In this document: positions 42,799-50,972 of the stretch, piece by piece
Layout: each line of letters begins with the position of its first letter
Position numbering within the stretch: position 1 is the first letter of the stretch
Source: a virus
Direction: 5' to 3' (one strand)
IMG/VR virus record: IMGVR_UViG_3300031758_000027
Coordinates: 33,051 to 97,050 of that record
DNA: 64,000 nucleotides
The notes under the pieces: generated by a model
Seen by the model: the letters and a program-made list of their open reading frames with translations, nothing else
The model's database searches: none
What the model was told of the DNA's origin: nothing
Translations under genes and position numbers: made by a program

Positions 42799-43862
42799 TG
42801 AATAAGTATCAACAGCTATTCAAAAAGTTACAAGAAGAAAAAGTAAACGGTCCGTCAGATGTCAATGATCATATCATGGTATTTGACGGATTGAATACTT
42901 TTATCAGAGCTTTTGGAGCAACTCCGTCCACAAATGAAGATGGAGATCACATTGGAGGAATTACAGGATTCCTTTTTTCTATTGGTAAAGCAGTACGAGA
43001 TTTTCGTCCTAGTAGATGCGTTATTGTGTTTGATGGCAGAGGTGGTAGTGCTCGTCGTAGAAAAATACATGGCGATTACAAAGCAAATCGAGCCAATAAA
43101 ACTAGATTGCGTAGACATGATCATCAACAATTTGCTTCTATTGAAGATGAACAAGAAGCAATGCGCTGGCAATTTAGTAGATTGGTATCATATCTAGATA
43201 ATTTACCAGTTACCTTTTTAGCAATCGATGGAATTGAAGCAGACGATACAATTGCTTATATTGCACAAATGTATAAAGACATTAGCAAAAAAATAACTAT
43301 AGTATCTACGGATCGAGATTTTTATCAATTGGTTGATAACAAGTTGCAAGTTTGGTCACCTATCAAAAAGAAAATGTATGATGAAGCTGCAATTTTAGAA
43401 GAGTTTGGGGTACATCCCAATAACTATGTAGTTTATAGAACATTTACTGGTGATGCTTCGGATAATATTTCCGGGGTAGATGGTATTGGACCTAAAACCA
43501 TATTAAAGACATTTCCAGAATTAGCAGATCCTACGGAATTTACTTTGGATGATTTGCAACAAAAATGCAATGATAAACGCATTCTTAAGGAAGGTAAAAT
43601 GTATCAAAAAGTTTTAGATAACTACGATACCGTTGAAACTAATTATCGATTAATGAATATCAAATTGTTGAATATTCCTGCGCAGAATTGTAGCACAATC
43701 CGAGGAATTATGAATCAATCTATTCCTATGCTTAATCGACAAGAATTTCAACGCTTGTTTATGGAAGATAAAATGTGGAATGCAATGAAGAATCTTCCAG
43801 ACTGGTTGACAAATACTTGGCTATCTTTAAGTGCCTTCGCTCAACAAACACATAAAAAATAA
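42798..43862 (+). CDS. rnh: RNase H / 5'-3' exonuclease of FEN family (T4 rnh-like)
   Basis: Removes RNA primers and adjacent DNA from Okazaki fragments. The product is 354 residues (T4: 305). Metal-binding acidic motifs are in order: VFDGLNTFIRA (30s), VIVFDGRGGSARRRKIHGDYKANR near 74-98, IDGIEADDTIAYIA near 141-154 and STDRDFYQL near 168-176. A helix-hairpin-helix GDASDNISGVDGIGPKTILK follows near 218-237. The ATG overlaps the UvsX stop. A second, remote FEN function is not seen elsewhere, so this is the primer-removal enzyme. Confidence 0.93.
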   Translation: MNKYQQLFKKLQEEKVNGPSDVNDHIMVFDGLNTFIRAFGATPSTNEDGDHIGGITGFLFSIGKAVRDFRPSRCVIVFDGRGGSARRRKIHGDYKANRANKTRLRRHDHQQFASIEDEQEAMRWQFSRLVSYLDNLPVTFLAIDGIEADDTIAYIAQMYKDISKKITIVSTDRDFYQLVDNKLQVWSPIKKKMYDEAAILEEFGVHPNNYVVYRTFTGDASDNISGVDGIGPKTILKTFPELADPTEFTLDDLQQKCNDKRILKEGKMYQKVLDNYDTVETNYRLMNIKLLNIPAQNCSTIRGIMNQSIPMLNRQEFQRLFMEDKMWNAMKNLPDWLTNTWLSLSAFAQQTHKK

Positions 43863-43863
43863 T

Positions 43864-43892
43864 TTGGATAAAACATTTCTTTTTAATATTAT
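43864..43892 (+). promoter_or_regulatory. Possible sigma70-type promoter for gene 41
   Basis: TTGGAT (43864-43869) and TATTAT (43887-43892) are 17 bases apart. The predicted start falls almost on the ATG at 43899, which would give a leaderless mRNA, so confidence is low. Confidence 0.3.
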
Positions 43893-43898
43893 TGTTAC

Positions 43899-45266
43899 AT
43901 GACAGATAAATTAAGTGAATATGGATGGGGCTTTCAAGTAAAAGTTATTGCCGCTATGTTTACTGACAGAATGTTTTTACAACAAATTGCAGACATCATC
44001 CGGCCTGACTATTTTGAATCAGATGCCAATTGTTGGTTGTTAGAAACAGTATTAGAACATTTTCGACAATACAAAGCACCGCCTACAAAAGATGTATTGA
44101 AAGTAAAATTAACAGAATTAAGTGATTCTGGCCCAGAAGCTATTTTGAAAGCTGCAATATTAGAACAGCTCAAAGACGTATTTCGATACATGGAGTCAGA
44201 TGATTTGACATTTGTTAAAGATGAAATATTAAACTTTTGCAAAAATCAAGAAATCAAACGAGCTATTATGGATTCGGTAAATTTACTTCAACGAGGTAAT
44301 TACGATGAAATAAAAAGCAAAATTGATACGGCTATGAAAGCTGGTGCTGATACCAATATTGGGTTAGAATATAAATCTAATATATCAGCACGATATGCAG
44401 AAGCATCACGACACACTATAACTACGGGTTGGGATGTTATTGATGACTTAATGGATGGTGGATTAGCGCCAGGCGAATTGGGTGTAGTAATGGCACCTGC
44501 AGGTATCGGTAAATCTTGGATGCTTATTAATATAGGTGCTAATGCAGTAAGAGCCGGCCATTGTGTTATACATTATACATTGGAGCTCAATGAAAACTAT
44601 GTAGGACAACGCTATGATTCGGTATTAACAGGAATTAATGCACAGACATTGAAGCATCATCAAGATACCGTTGAAGAAAAAATGAAAACTCTGTCAGGAG
44701 ATTTGATTGTAAAGTATTTCCCAACTAAATCGGTTGGAGTAATGGGACTTAAAGCTCATTTAGAAAAAACAATTATGCTAGGAAATAAACCTGCATTAGT
44801 AATTGTGGATTACGGTGATTTGTTGAAAATCAATGCAAAAAAGGACAAACACGAAGCATTAGAAGAACTTTACGAGGAGTTACGAGGAATGGCAGGGGAA
44901 TATGATATTCCAGTATGGACTGCGTCTCAAGCAGGAAGAAGCGCCTTAGAAGAAGATGTTATTGAAGCAGATAAGATTGCATCATCATATGGAAAAGTGA
45001 TGGTTGCTGACTTTTTAATGTCATTGTCCCGTAAAGTAGAAGATAAAATGTCAGGTACCGGTAGAGGTCACGTTATTAAGAATCGTTTTGGTCCAGATGG
45101 TATTACATTACCAAGTAAAATCAATACCAATAACGGACAATTTCAATTCTTTGAACCGCAGACTACACAGGGTAAACAAACTACTCAAACAATGAAATCT
45201 GGTGAAAACATTATGAAGAAAAATTTAGCACAAAAGTTCAAAGATTTAGGTGGAACTTTAGGGTAA
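43899..45266 (+). CDS. 41: Replicative DNA helicase (gp41 / DnaB-like)
   Basis: Hexameric 5'-3' helicase at the replication fork. The product is 455 residues (T4: 475). A helical N-terminal domain (1-150) is followed by TTGWDVIDDLMDGGLAPGELGVVMAPAGIGKSWML, with Walker A near residues 198-206. Walker B-like PALVIVDYGDLLK lies near 300-312, and WTASQAGRSALEEDVIEADKIASSYGKVM near 345-373 is the DnaB H3/H4 region. The C-terminal 40 residues are polar. There is no intein. A primase gene is not in this window. Confidence 0.93.
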   Translation: MTDKLSEYGWGFQVKVIAAMFTDRMFLQQIADIIRPDYFESDANCWLLETVLEHFRQYKAPPTKDVLKVKLTELSDSGPEAILKAAILEQLKDVFRYMESDDLTFVKDEILNFCKNQEIKRAIMDSVNLLQRGNYDEIKSKIDTAMKAGADTNIGLEYKSNISARYAEASRHTITTGWDVIDDLMDGGLAPGELGVVMAPAGIGKSWMLINIGANAVRAGHCVIHYTLELNENYVGQRYDSVLTGINAQTLKHHQDTVEEKMKTLSGDLIVKYFPTKSVGVMGLKAHLEKTIMLGNKPALVIVDYGDLLKINAKKDKHEALEELYEELRGMAGEYDIPVWTASQAGRSALEEDVIEADKIASSYGKVMVADFLMSLSRKVEDKMSGTGRGHVIKNRFGPDGITLPSKINTNNGQFQFFEPQTTQGKQTTQTMKSGENIMKKNLAQKFKDLGGTLG

Positions 45267-45271
45267 ACCGA

Positions 45272-45285
45272 TATTTATATTAGAT
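45272..45285 (+). promoter_or_regulatory. Late promoter motif located upstream of a terminator
   Basis: TATTTATATTAGAT follows the helicase stop. It is unusual because a terminator begins three bases later, so any transcript would be only about 30 bases. Confidence 0.4.
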
Positions 45286-45287
45286 TG

Positions 45288-45317
45288 GGTTCGGGTAGAA
45301 ATATCCGACCTTTTTTT
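45288..45317 (+). terminator. Rho-independent terminator after helicase gene
   Basis: TCGGGTA (45291-45297) pairs with TATCCGA (45302-45308) around a GAAA tetraloop. Two flanking G-C pairs lie across a bulged T (GG 45288-45289 with CC 45309-45310), then seven T. Confidence 0.85.
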
Positions 45318-45362
45318 ATCTAAAAACAATTTATATTTTTATTAACAAGGAGATTACAAACA

Positions 45363-47219
45363 ATGGAGATTTCAAACAAAATTTTGAGTGAAATTACGGT
45401 GTATATGAAATACGCCAAATACATTCCCGAACTCAATCGTCGAGAAACATGGGAAGAATTAGTTACAAGAAACATGAATATGCACATCAAAAAATATCCA
45501 AAATTAGAATCGGAAATTAAAGATGCATACAAATTCGTGTATGATAAAAAAGTATTACCTTCAATGCGCAGTTTGCAATTTGGCGGAAAACCAATTGAAA
45601 TCTCCCCTAACCGAATTTATAACTGTGCTTATTTGCCAATTGACGATTTTCGAGCGTTTGGTGAAGCAATGTTTTTGCTACTAGGAGGTACAGGTGTTGG
45701 ATATTCCGTTCAAACACATCATGTAGAAAAATTGCCAGAAATTCGCAAACCAAATCCAAAACGTACTCGCAGATATCTTATAGCAGATTCAATTGAAGGA
45801 TGGGCAGATGCAGTAAAGGCACTAGTTAAATCTTATTTTGAGGGTGGATCTACTTTTACGTTTGACTTTTCGGATATTCGTGCTAAAGGTGCAAGATTAG
45901 TTACTTCGGGAGGAAAAGCACCAGGCCCACAACCATTGAAAGAATGTTTAATCAAGTTACAAGGAATTTTAGATGCAAAAGAAGATGGAGAAAAATTATC
46001 AGCAATTGAAGTGCATGATATGGTATGTCATATCGCAGATGCAGTATTGGCAGGTGGCATTCGCAGAGCAGCTCTTATTAGTTTGTTCAGTGCCGATGAT
46101 GAGGATATGATTGCATGTAAGTCTGGTGCATGGTGGGAACATAATCCACAACGCGGACGTGCAAACAATTCAGCAACATTAATGCGTCATAAATTGACAA
46201 AAGAATTCTTTATGGATTTGTGGAAACGAGTTGAATTGTCAGGAGCAGGCGAACCAGGTATTTATTTAACAAATGATAAAGATTGGGGGACTAATCCATG
46301 TTGCGAAATTGCTCTTCGTCCATTCCAATTCTGTAACTTGTGTGAAGTAAATGCATCAGATATTGAATCACAGGAAGATTTAGAAGCACGTGTTAAAGCA
46401 GCAGCATTTATTGGAACGCTTCAAGCAGGATACACTGACTTTCATTACCTTCGTCCAATTTGGAAACGTACAACTGAAAAAGATGCTCTTATTGGGGTAT
46501 CAATGACAGGTATTGGTTCTGGAGTTGTATTAGGTTATGATATGAAAGCAGCAGCAAAGGCAGTTAAAGAAGAAAATGAACGAGTAGCTGCATTGATCGG
46601 AATTAATCGCTCAGCTCGTACAACCACAGTAAAACCTGCAGGTACTACATCATTGGCATTAGGAACTTCATCGGGTATTCATGCATGGCACAATGATTAT
46701 TATATCCGTAGAATCCGTGTTGGAAAAAATGAAGCAATTTATTCTTATTTGGCAATTAATCACCCAGAACTAATTGAAGATGAATATTTTCGTCCACATG
46801 ATACTGCAGTAATTTCTATTCCGCAAAAGGCGCCAGATGGAGCTATCATGAGAACGGAATCACCTTTTCAATTATTGGATCGTATCAAAAAGGTGCACTT
46901 AGAATGGGTTAAACCAGGTCATAGAAGCGGAAATAATACTCACAATGTATCTGCAACAGTTTCACTTAAAGCAGATGAGTGGGAATTGGCAGGAGAATGG
47001 ATGTGGAACAATAGAGATCATTATAACGGCTTATCTGTATTACCATATGACGGTGGTACCTATACTCAAGCACCATTTGAAGATTGCAGCAAAGAAACAT
47101 ATGAAACAATGATGAAATCTCTGCACAACATTGATTTGAGTCAAGTAATTGAATTAGATGACAATACAGATCTGTCAGGTGAATTAGCTTGTGCCGGCGG
47201 AGCGTGTGAGATAAAATAA
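45363..47219 (+). CDS. nrdJ: Adenosylcobalamin-dependent (class II) ribonucleotide reductase
   Basis: Converts ribonucleotides to deoxyribonucleotides for phage DNA synthesis using B12 rather than an oxygen-requiring NrdB radical. The product is 618 residues. PSMRSLQFGG and the NRIYNCAYL cysteine lie near 55-80. FLLLGGTGVGYSVQ lies near 100-113. The radical-site segment NPCCEIALRPFQFCNLCEVN lies near 311-330. TVKPAGTTSLALGTSSGIHAWH lies near 422-443. The terminal redox pair is C610 and C615. It is shorter than bacterial NrdJ. AAGGAG lies upstream, and no cobalamin riboswitch is visible in the 96-base leader. T4 uses class I NrdA/NrdB instead. Confidence 0.9.
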   Translation: MEISNKILSEITVYMKYAKYIPELNRRETWEELVTRNMNMHIKKYPKLESEIKDAYKFVYDKKVLPSMRSLQFGGKPIEISPNRIYNCAYLPIDDFRAFGEAMFLLLGGTGVGYSVQTHHVEKLPEIRKPNPKRTRRYLIADSIEGWADAVKALVKSYFEGGSTFTFDFSDIRAKGARLVTSGGKAPGPQPLKECLIKLQGILDAKEDGEKLSAIEVHDMVCHIADAVLAGGIRRAALISLFSADDEDMIACKSGAWWEHNPQRGRANNSATLMRHKLTKEFFMDLWKRVELSGAGEPGIYLTNDKDWGTNPCCEIALRPFQFCNLCEVNASDIESQEDLEARVKAAAFIGTLQAGYTDFHYLRPIWKRTTEKDALIGVSMTGIGSGVVLGYDMKAAAKAVKEENERVAALIGINRSARTTTVKPAGTTSLALGTSSGIHAWHNDYYIRRIRVGKNEAIYSYLAINHPELIEDEYFRPHDTAVISIPQKAPDGAIMRTESPFQLLDRIKKVHLEWVKPGHRSGNNTHNVSATVSLKADEWELAGEWMWNNRDHYNGLSVLPYDGGTYTQAPFEDCSKETYETMMKSLHNIDLSQVIELDDNTDLSGELACAGGACEIK

Positions 47220-47434
47220 TGATGGTACCTACTCAATATGATTGGATATATCAGCTGTATGTGAGGGAGTTTGGAAACAAGCTCCTTCCTACAGACTTTT
47301 ATTATGAAAATGGATATCGAGTAATGACTGAATCATATCATAAAAGAAGAGGCTCATGTTGTGGCAATGGTTGTAGACACTGTCCTTTTGATCCAGCGCA
47401 TAAAAAAGGCGAAAAAACTTTGAAAGCCCAATAA
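47219..47434 (+). CDS. Small cysteine-rich protein (CCGNGCRHCP type, DUF5522-like)
   Basis: A 71-residue protein. The signature YHKRRGSCCGNGCRHCPFDP near residues 41-60 has four clustered cysteines, a probable metal or Fe-S/zinc site. Small proteins with this motif (DUF5522-like) are common in Bacteroidota genomes, so it is a hint about the host. Its ATG overlaps the stop of nrdJ (TAATG), so the two are coupled. A link to reductase function, such as metal or redox support, is speculative. Confidence 0.75.
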   Translation: MMVPTQYDWIYQLYVREFGNKLLPTDFYYENGYRVMTESYHKRRGSCCGNGCRHCPFDPAHKKGEKTLKAQ

Positions 47435-47465
47435 ATTATTCTATATTATAATTAAGAATTAAGTT

Positions 47466-48167
47466 ATGACAACAAAACAAAGAACAAATTTAGAGTTAGT
47501 GCATCCTGGTTTTGCTAACGGTGTTTCTATGCAATTAGCAGTTAAGCAAACATTAGAAGGTCCTGATGCTAGACTAACTGCAGAAGAAAAACAAGAAATT
47601 ATTGATAAAGCTGCATATCATTACGGACAATTTTTAACAGCATTAGGAGTAACATGGGAAACGGATCCAAATTCAGCTGATACTCCACGTAGAGTAGCAA
47701 AGGCATATGTAAATGATTTATGGGCCGGCCGATATAATCCAATGTCAGACATTACAGCATTTCCTAGTGACGGATATGATGGTATTGTATTTGAAGGAGG
47801 TATTCCATTAACTTCAATGTGTAGTCATCATCATCAGACAATTATGGGTAATGTACATGTTGCATATATTCCAGGTGAGAATAGCAATGTTATTGGTTTG
47901 AGTAAATTGAATCGTGTAGTAGAACACTTTGGCAGACGAGGTGCAATTCAAGAACAATTGACAGTAGCAATACATCACGCAATAGATGAATTAATTGAAA
48001 ACAATAAAGGTGTTGCAATCATGATTGAAGCAACGCATAATTGTGTGCAATGCAGAGGTGTTAAGCATGGCGGAGCTTCAATGAAGACAGCAAAGCTATC
48101 CGGAGCATTCTTAGAAGATGGTAATGCAAGATCAGAATTTTATCAATTTGTAAAAGGTTATAATTAA
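47466..48167 (+). CDS. folE: GTP cyclohydrolase I
   Basis: Converts GTP to dihydroneopterin triphosphate, the first step towards folate and 7-deazaguanine bases. The product is 233 residues. The zinc and catalytic site are SMCSHHHQ (Cys119 and the following His) and NCVQCRGVKHGGASM near 193-207. GENSNVIGLSKLNRVVEHFGRR is the family signature. It is coupled to queD (TAATG overlap) and close to queE, so its product most likely feeds preQ0-type synthesis rather than folate. Confidence 0.95.
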   Translation: MTTKQRTNLELVHPGFANGVSMQLAVKQTLEGPDARLTAEEKQEIIDKAAYHYGQFLTALGVTWETDPNSADTPRRVAKAYVNDLWAGRYNPMSDITAFPSDGYDGIVFEGGIPLTSMCSHHHQTIMGNVHVAYIPGENSNVIGLSKLNRVVEHFGRRGAIQEQLTVAIHHAIDELIENNKGVAIMIEATHNCVQCRGVKHGGASMKTAKLSGAFLEDGNARSEFYQFVKGYN

Positions 48168-48643
48168 TGGCACGTTACATTTCAACAAAACTATTTGAAA
48201 ACTATTCAGTAGCAATACGTCAATGGAAAGCTCAACATTCTCATTGTCAACTGCTACATGGATATGCACTTAAATTTAAAGTATGGTTTGCATCTAACGA
48301 ACCAGATATTGAGAATCAACTTGATGATATGAATTGGATTGTTGATTATGGAGGTTTCAAGACACCACCAAAAGGCAATGGTCTTAAAGATTGGATGGAT
48401 CATATGTGGGATCATACTACACTTATTCAAGCAGATGATCCTTATAGAGATATGTTTGAAATGCTTCAAGTATCTGGATTAGCAAAAGTACATTTTCTAG
48501 AAAAGATGGGTGCTGAATCGTGTGCTAAACTAGTATATGATAAATTCAATGAAGTTTTAGCAAATACAGATGCTGGCAGATGTCGATGTATCAAAGTAGA
48601 ATGTTTTGAAAACGATAATAATTCAAGTATATATGAAGAATAA
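48167..48643 (+). CDS. queD: 6-carboxytetrahydropterin synthase (QueD-like) with altered zinc site
   Basis: Second step of 7-deazaguanine synthesis, T-fold protein of 158 residues. Near the N-terminus AQHSHCQLLHGYA (22-34) matches the CxxxHGH region: Cys27 and His31 are kept but the third position is Tyr33. The zinc His of the FSAAH strand is Ile17 here (YSVAI). The IVDYGGFK segment, WDHTTLIQADDP and KVECFEN are as in QueD. Two of three zinc ligands therefore appear replaced, by eye. Context with folE and queE makes QueD the best name. Altered or assisted activity is possible. Confidence 0.82.
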   Translation: MARYISTKLFENYSVAIRQWKAQHSHCQLLHGYALKFKVWFASNEPDIENQLDDMNWIVDYGGFKTPPKGNGLKDWMDHMWDHTTLIQADDPYRDMFEMLQVSGLAKVHFLEKMGAESCAKLVYDKFNEVLANTDAGRCRCIKVECFENDNNSSIYEE

Positions 48644-48998
48644 TAATGAGACATATCTATCGCTTTTTGAATATTTAGGTAAAGGATCTGGAGGTACCAA
48701 TATTGGTCGAGAAGTAACAGCAGAAGCTATTAAACGAGGCGTTGAGATTAAATGGAGAATGTTACCGAAAGAAGCTCAGAAACCGGAATATACTCAAGTG
48801 CAATTGTATCCTATATCATTTTTAGATGATTATTTTGCTAATATGTCGGAAATGGATTTAACTCCAATTGTAAGGCGTTCTGAATTAATTAAATTGCAGG
48901 AACGATTGCAATTGCTTGAGTCTTTATTTCAAAACGTAATTAACAACTTGAATATATCAACAAATAAAATAGAAGATGACGATGACCTCCCATTCTAA
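48633..48998 (+). CDS. Unrecognised protein between queD and queE, 121 aa
   Basis: ATG 48633 is preferred. An in-frame ATG at 48606 would overlap queD further. The protein reads MKNNNETYLSLFEYLGKGSGGTNIGREVTAEA, then VQLYPISFLDDYFANMSEMDLTPIVRRSELIKLQERLQLLESLF. It ends in a helical segment and an acidic DDDDLPF tail. An acidic tail ending in Phe is reminiscent of proteins that touch ssDNA-binding or clamp partners. It overlaps both neighbours, so it is expressed with the deazaguanine genes. Function unknown. Confidence 0.65.
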   Translation: MKNNNETYLSLFEYLGKGSGGTNIGREVTAEAIKRGVEIKWRMLPKEAQKPEYTQVQLYPISFLDDYFANMSEMDLTPIVRRSELIKLQERLQLLESLFQNVINNLNISTNKIEDDDDLPF

Positions 48999-49764
48999 AA
49001 GAATTACAGATTACACGAAAATACTTCCAATAGTAGAATTATATCGTTGTGTACAATCAGAAGGATCTCGATTTGGCAGACCTACAATTGCAGTTAGAAC
49101 TACAGGCTGCACTCATCGTTGTTGGTTTGGCGAAGGAGGTTGGTGTGACTCTTGGTACACTAGCATTCACCCAGAAAAAGGCACATTTACATTTAATGAT
49201 ATCATTGATATTTATGATAAAAATCCACATATCAAAGAAATGATGTTAACGGGTGGATCTCCCACAATGCATCCTGCATTAGTTAACGAACTAACACATT
49301 TTGCACATGAAAGAGATATTCTCATTACTATTGAAACTGAAGGCTCGCATTTTATTGAGACTGATTATCCTATTGGGCTTATCTCTCTTAGCCCTAAGTT
49401 TAGCAATAGCGTTCCCAGGGTGGGTGTTGCTACGCCGCAAGGCACGATTACGGATGAAAAGATGGTTGCGCAACATAACAAGTTTAGGCTGAATTATTCA
49501 GCAATGAATGCAATGATAACCACTCATTCTGATTATCATTTTAAACCAGTATGGGATGGCACTGAAGAGAATCTTAAAGAAATTGAAGAAGCACGCGAAT
49601 TTTTAGAAATTCCTAAAGAAAAGACGTATATTATGCCCGCCGGCGATACTCGAGAAGAATTAATCAAAATGTATCCGATAGTATTTGAAATGTGTGCCGA
49701 ACGAGGATATAACATGACAGGAAGAGATCACATAATAGCTTTCAATACGCAGCGCGGGGTGTAA
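48976..49764 (+). CDS. queE: 7-carboxy-7-deazaguanine synthase (radical SAM QueE)
   Basis: Forms the 7-deazaguanine ring by radical SAM chemistry. The product is 262 residues. LYRCVQSEGSRFGRPTIAVRTTGC has the QueE N-terminal pattern (SEG...G...F.R..GC). The cluster cysteines are C45, C49 and C57 (CTHRC then WFGEGGWCD), a CX3CX7C spacing rather than the usual CX3CX2C, implying a short insertion in the cluster loop. EMMLTGGSPTMHP and ITIETEGSHF are the SAM-binding and substrate strands. It overlaps the preceding gene by 23 bases. Downstream QueC is not seen in this window. Confidence 0.9.
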   Translation: MTMTSHSKRITDYTKILPIVELYRCVQSEGSRFGRPTIAVRTTGCTHRCWFGEGGWCDSWYTSIHPEKGTFTFNDIIDIYDKNPHIKEMMLTGGSPTMHPALVNELTHFAHERDILITIETEGSHFIETDYPIGLISLSPKFSNSVPRVGVATPQGTITDEKMVAQHNKFRLNYSAMNAMITTHSDYHFKPVWDGTEENLKEIEEAREFLEIPKEKTYIMPAGDTREELIKMYPIVFEMCAERGYNMTGRDHIIAFNTQRGV

Positions 49765-49801
49765 ACTGCATTAGACACTGAAAAAGAAATATAATACTGC
49801 A

Positions 49802-49815
49802 TATTTATAATAAAG
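49802..49815 (+). promoter_or_regulatory. Candidate late promoter motif before HNH gene
   Basis: TATTTATAATAAAG lies 13 bases before ATG 49823, in the gap after queE. It stands apart from the structural genes. Confidence 0.5.
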
Positions 49816-49822
49816 GATTGTT

Positions 49823-50512
49823 ATGACATATGTACGTACAGAAAAAATAGGAACTAAATATAAATTTATACATGGCAGAACATGTGATGTATGTAATTCA
49901 TATTACGAAACAATTTCCGGAAATAAAAAAACATTAACAGCTAAAAATAATTGGTGTAGTGCGAAATGCAGAAAAATGTATTTTAAACAAACATCATATA
50001 AAACTTTGGAATGTAAATTTTGTAACAATATGATAACTGTATATAATTCAAATACGTCAAAATTTTGTAGTCATATATGTTATTCACAGTATATGAAATT
50101 GCATCCTGCAGAATTTGGTTTAGATAAAAAAGCGATTAATATGCATATATATTCAAATACACCAGAATCAATTGCAAAAGGGATACAAACAAAAAAAGAA
50201 AAAGGTTTAATTCAACGGTGGGTAGATGAACGAAACATTGAATGGAAAAAGTATTGGAAGGTTTGCAATTATCATACTAGAAAAATGCGTAAAGTGATGT
50301 TAGAAACATGGGATGGGTATGATTACATTGATGGCGAATATATAAAAGATAATTTAACATTACATTTTAGTGATAAAAATTATCCTAGTTTAGATCATAT
50401 CAAACCACGTAGTAAATGTTTTGAAGAAGGAATGACAGTTAGAGAATGTTGCGATCCATCAAATTTAGCTTGGACAAAACGAATAAATAATAGTAGAAAA
50501 TATAATAAATAA
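49823..50512 (+). CDS. HNH endonuclease with zinc-finger N-terminus
   Basis: A 229-residue protein. Two cysteine-rich zinc-binding modules lie in the first 95 residues (CDVCNSYY, WCSAKCRKMYF, LECKFCNN, FCSHICYSQY). The C-terminal HNH core is YPSLDHIKPRSKCFEEG then CDPSNLAWTKRINNSRK, near residues 190-229. It is probably a free-standing homing endonuclease or DNA nickase, as is common in T4-like genomes. No intron is visible in the flanking genes. It has its own late-type motif and interrupts the run from queE to thioredoxin, consistent with a mobile insertion. Confidence 0.85.
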   Translation: MTYVRTEKIGTKYKFIHGRTCDVCNSYYETISGNKKTLTAKNNWCSAKCRKMYFKQTSYKTLECKFCNNMITVYNSNTSKFCSHICYSQYMKLHPAEFGLDKKAINMHIYSNTPESIAKGIQTKKEKGLIQRWVDERNIEWKKYWKVCNYHTRKMRKVMLETWDGYDYIDGEYIKDNLTLHFSDKNYPSLDHIKPRSKCFEEGMTVRECCDPSNLAWTKRINNSRKYNK

Positions 50513-50513
50513 T

Positions 50514-50657
50514 ATGAAATCACATTCAACTTGGTTTAAAAGAACCCTTAATCCTATATTAAGAAAAATATTTAAAGTAGAAATTTGTTCTATTTCCTTT
50601 GAAGAAAAGATAATTGGTTATGGAATCAGAAAAATGCTTACTAAAAGAGGTGTGTGA
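50514..50657 (+). CDS. Very small protein, 47 aa
   Basis: Starts one base after the HNH stop (TAATATG). It reads MKSHSTWFKRTLNPILRKIFK then VEICSISFEEKIIGYGIRKMLTKRGV. It is basic at the start, with one short hydrophobic stretch. Its stop TGA is followed after one base by the ATG at 50659, preceded by AGAGG inside this frame. The tight spacing on both sides argues that it is translated. The family is unknown. Confidence 0.5.
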   Translation: MKSHSTWFKRTLNPILRKIFKVEICSISFEEKIIGYGIRKMLTKRGV

Positions 50658-50658
50658 T

Positions 50659-50970
50659 ATGGAAAACGAAACTAAAAGAGTTAAACTTGAAAGAACTGAA
50701 GGCACCCCAGTTGACTTATCTAATTGGTATGCCAATCAGAAAAAACGAGAATTAGCAGAACAGGAAAGAAAACAAAAAGAAAGAGAACAAGAAGAAGAAC
50801 GAATCAGTAAGATTGAATGTCCTGTTTGTAAATCTACTGATAAGATACACCATATTAAAAGACAAAGTAATGGTATTTATGGACCTGGACATTCAAGTTG
50901 GATTACAGATAATTACTTAGTTTGTAGAAATTGTGGGATCCATTATAATGATATTAATAAATTGAAATAA
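50659..50970 (+). CDS. Charged protein with C-terminal zinc ribbon, 103 aa
   Basis: ATG 50659 is chosen over an in-frame ATG at 50620, because AGAGG lies nine bases upstream and the previous small frame ends next to it. It reads MENETKRVKLERTEGTPVDLSNWY. A very charged helix (about residues 33-56, KKRELAEQERKQKEREQEEER) leads to a four-cysteine ribbon, CPVCKSTD near 60 and CRNCGIHY near 92. The family is not recognised. A nucleic acid or protein-binding adaptor is plausible from the ribbon. Confidence 0.65.
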   Translation: MENETKRVKLERTEGTPVDLSNWYANQKKRELAEQERKQKEREQEEERISKIECPVCKSTDKIHHIKRQSNGIYGPGHSSWITDNYLVCRNCGIHYNDINKLK

Positions 50971-50972
50971 AT

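Noticed and set aside
45318-45362. Cobalamin riboswitch upstream of the B12-dependent reductase
   Set aside because: The leader is only 96 bases and most is a terminator; there is no room for or sign of the conserved riboswitch core.
47420-47452. TTGAAA and TATAAT as a promoter for folE
   Set aside because: Spacing is 21 bases, too long for a sigma70 promoter; left out of the feature list.
1790-49216. TATTTAT-like strings inside genes (near 1793, 18617, 38204 and 49207)
   Set aside because: They are Asp/Asn-Ile-Tyr codons, lack the full TATTTATAnTAAA consensus and do not precede genes.
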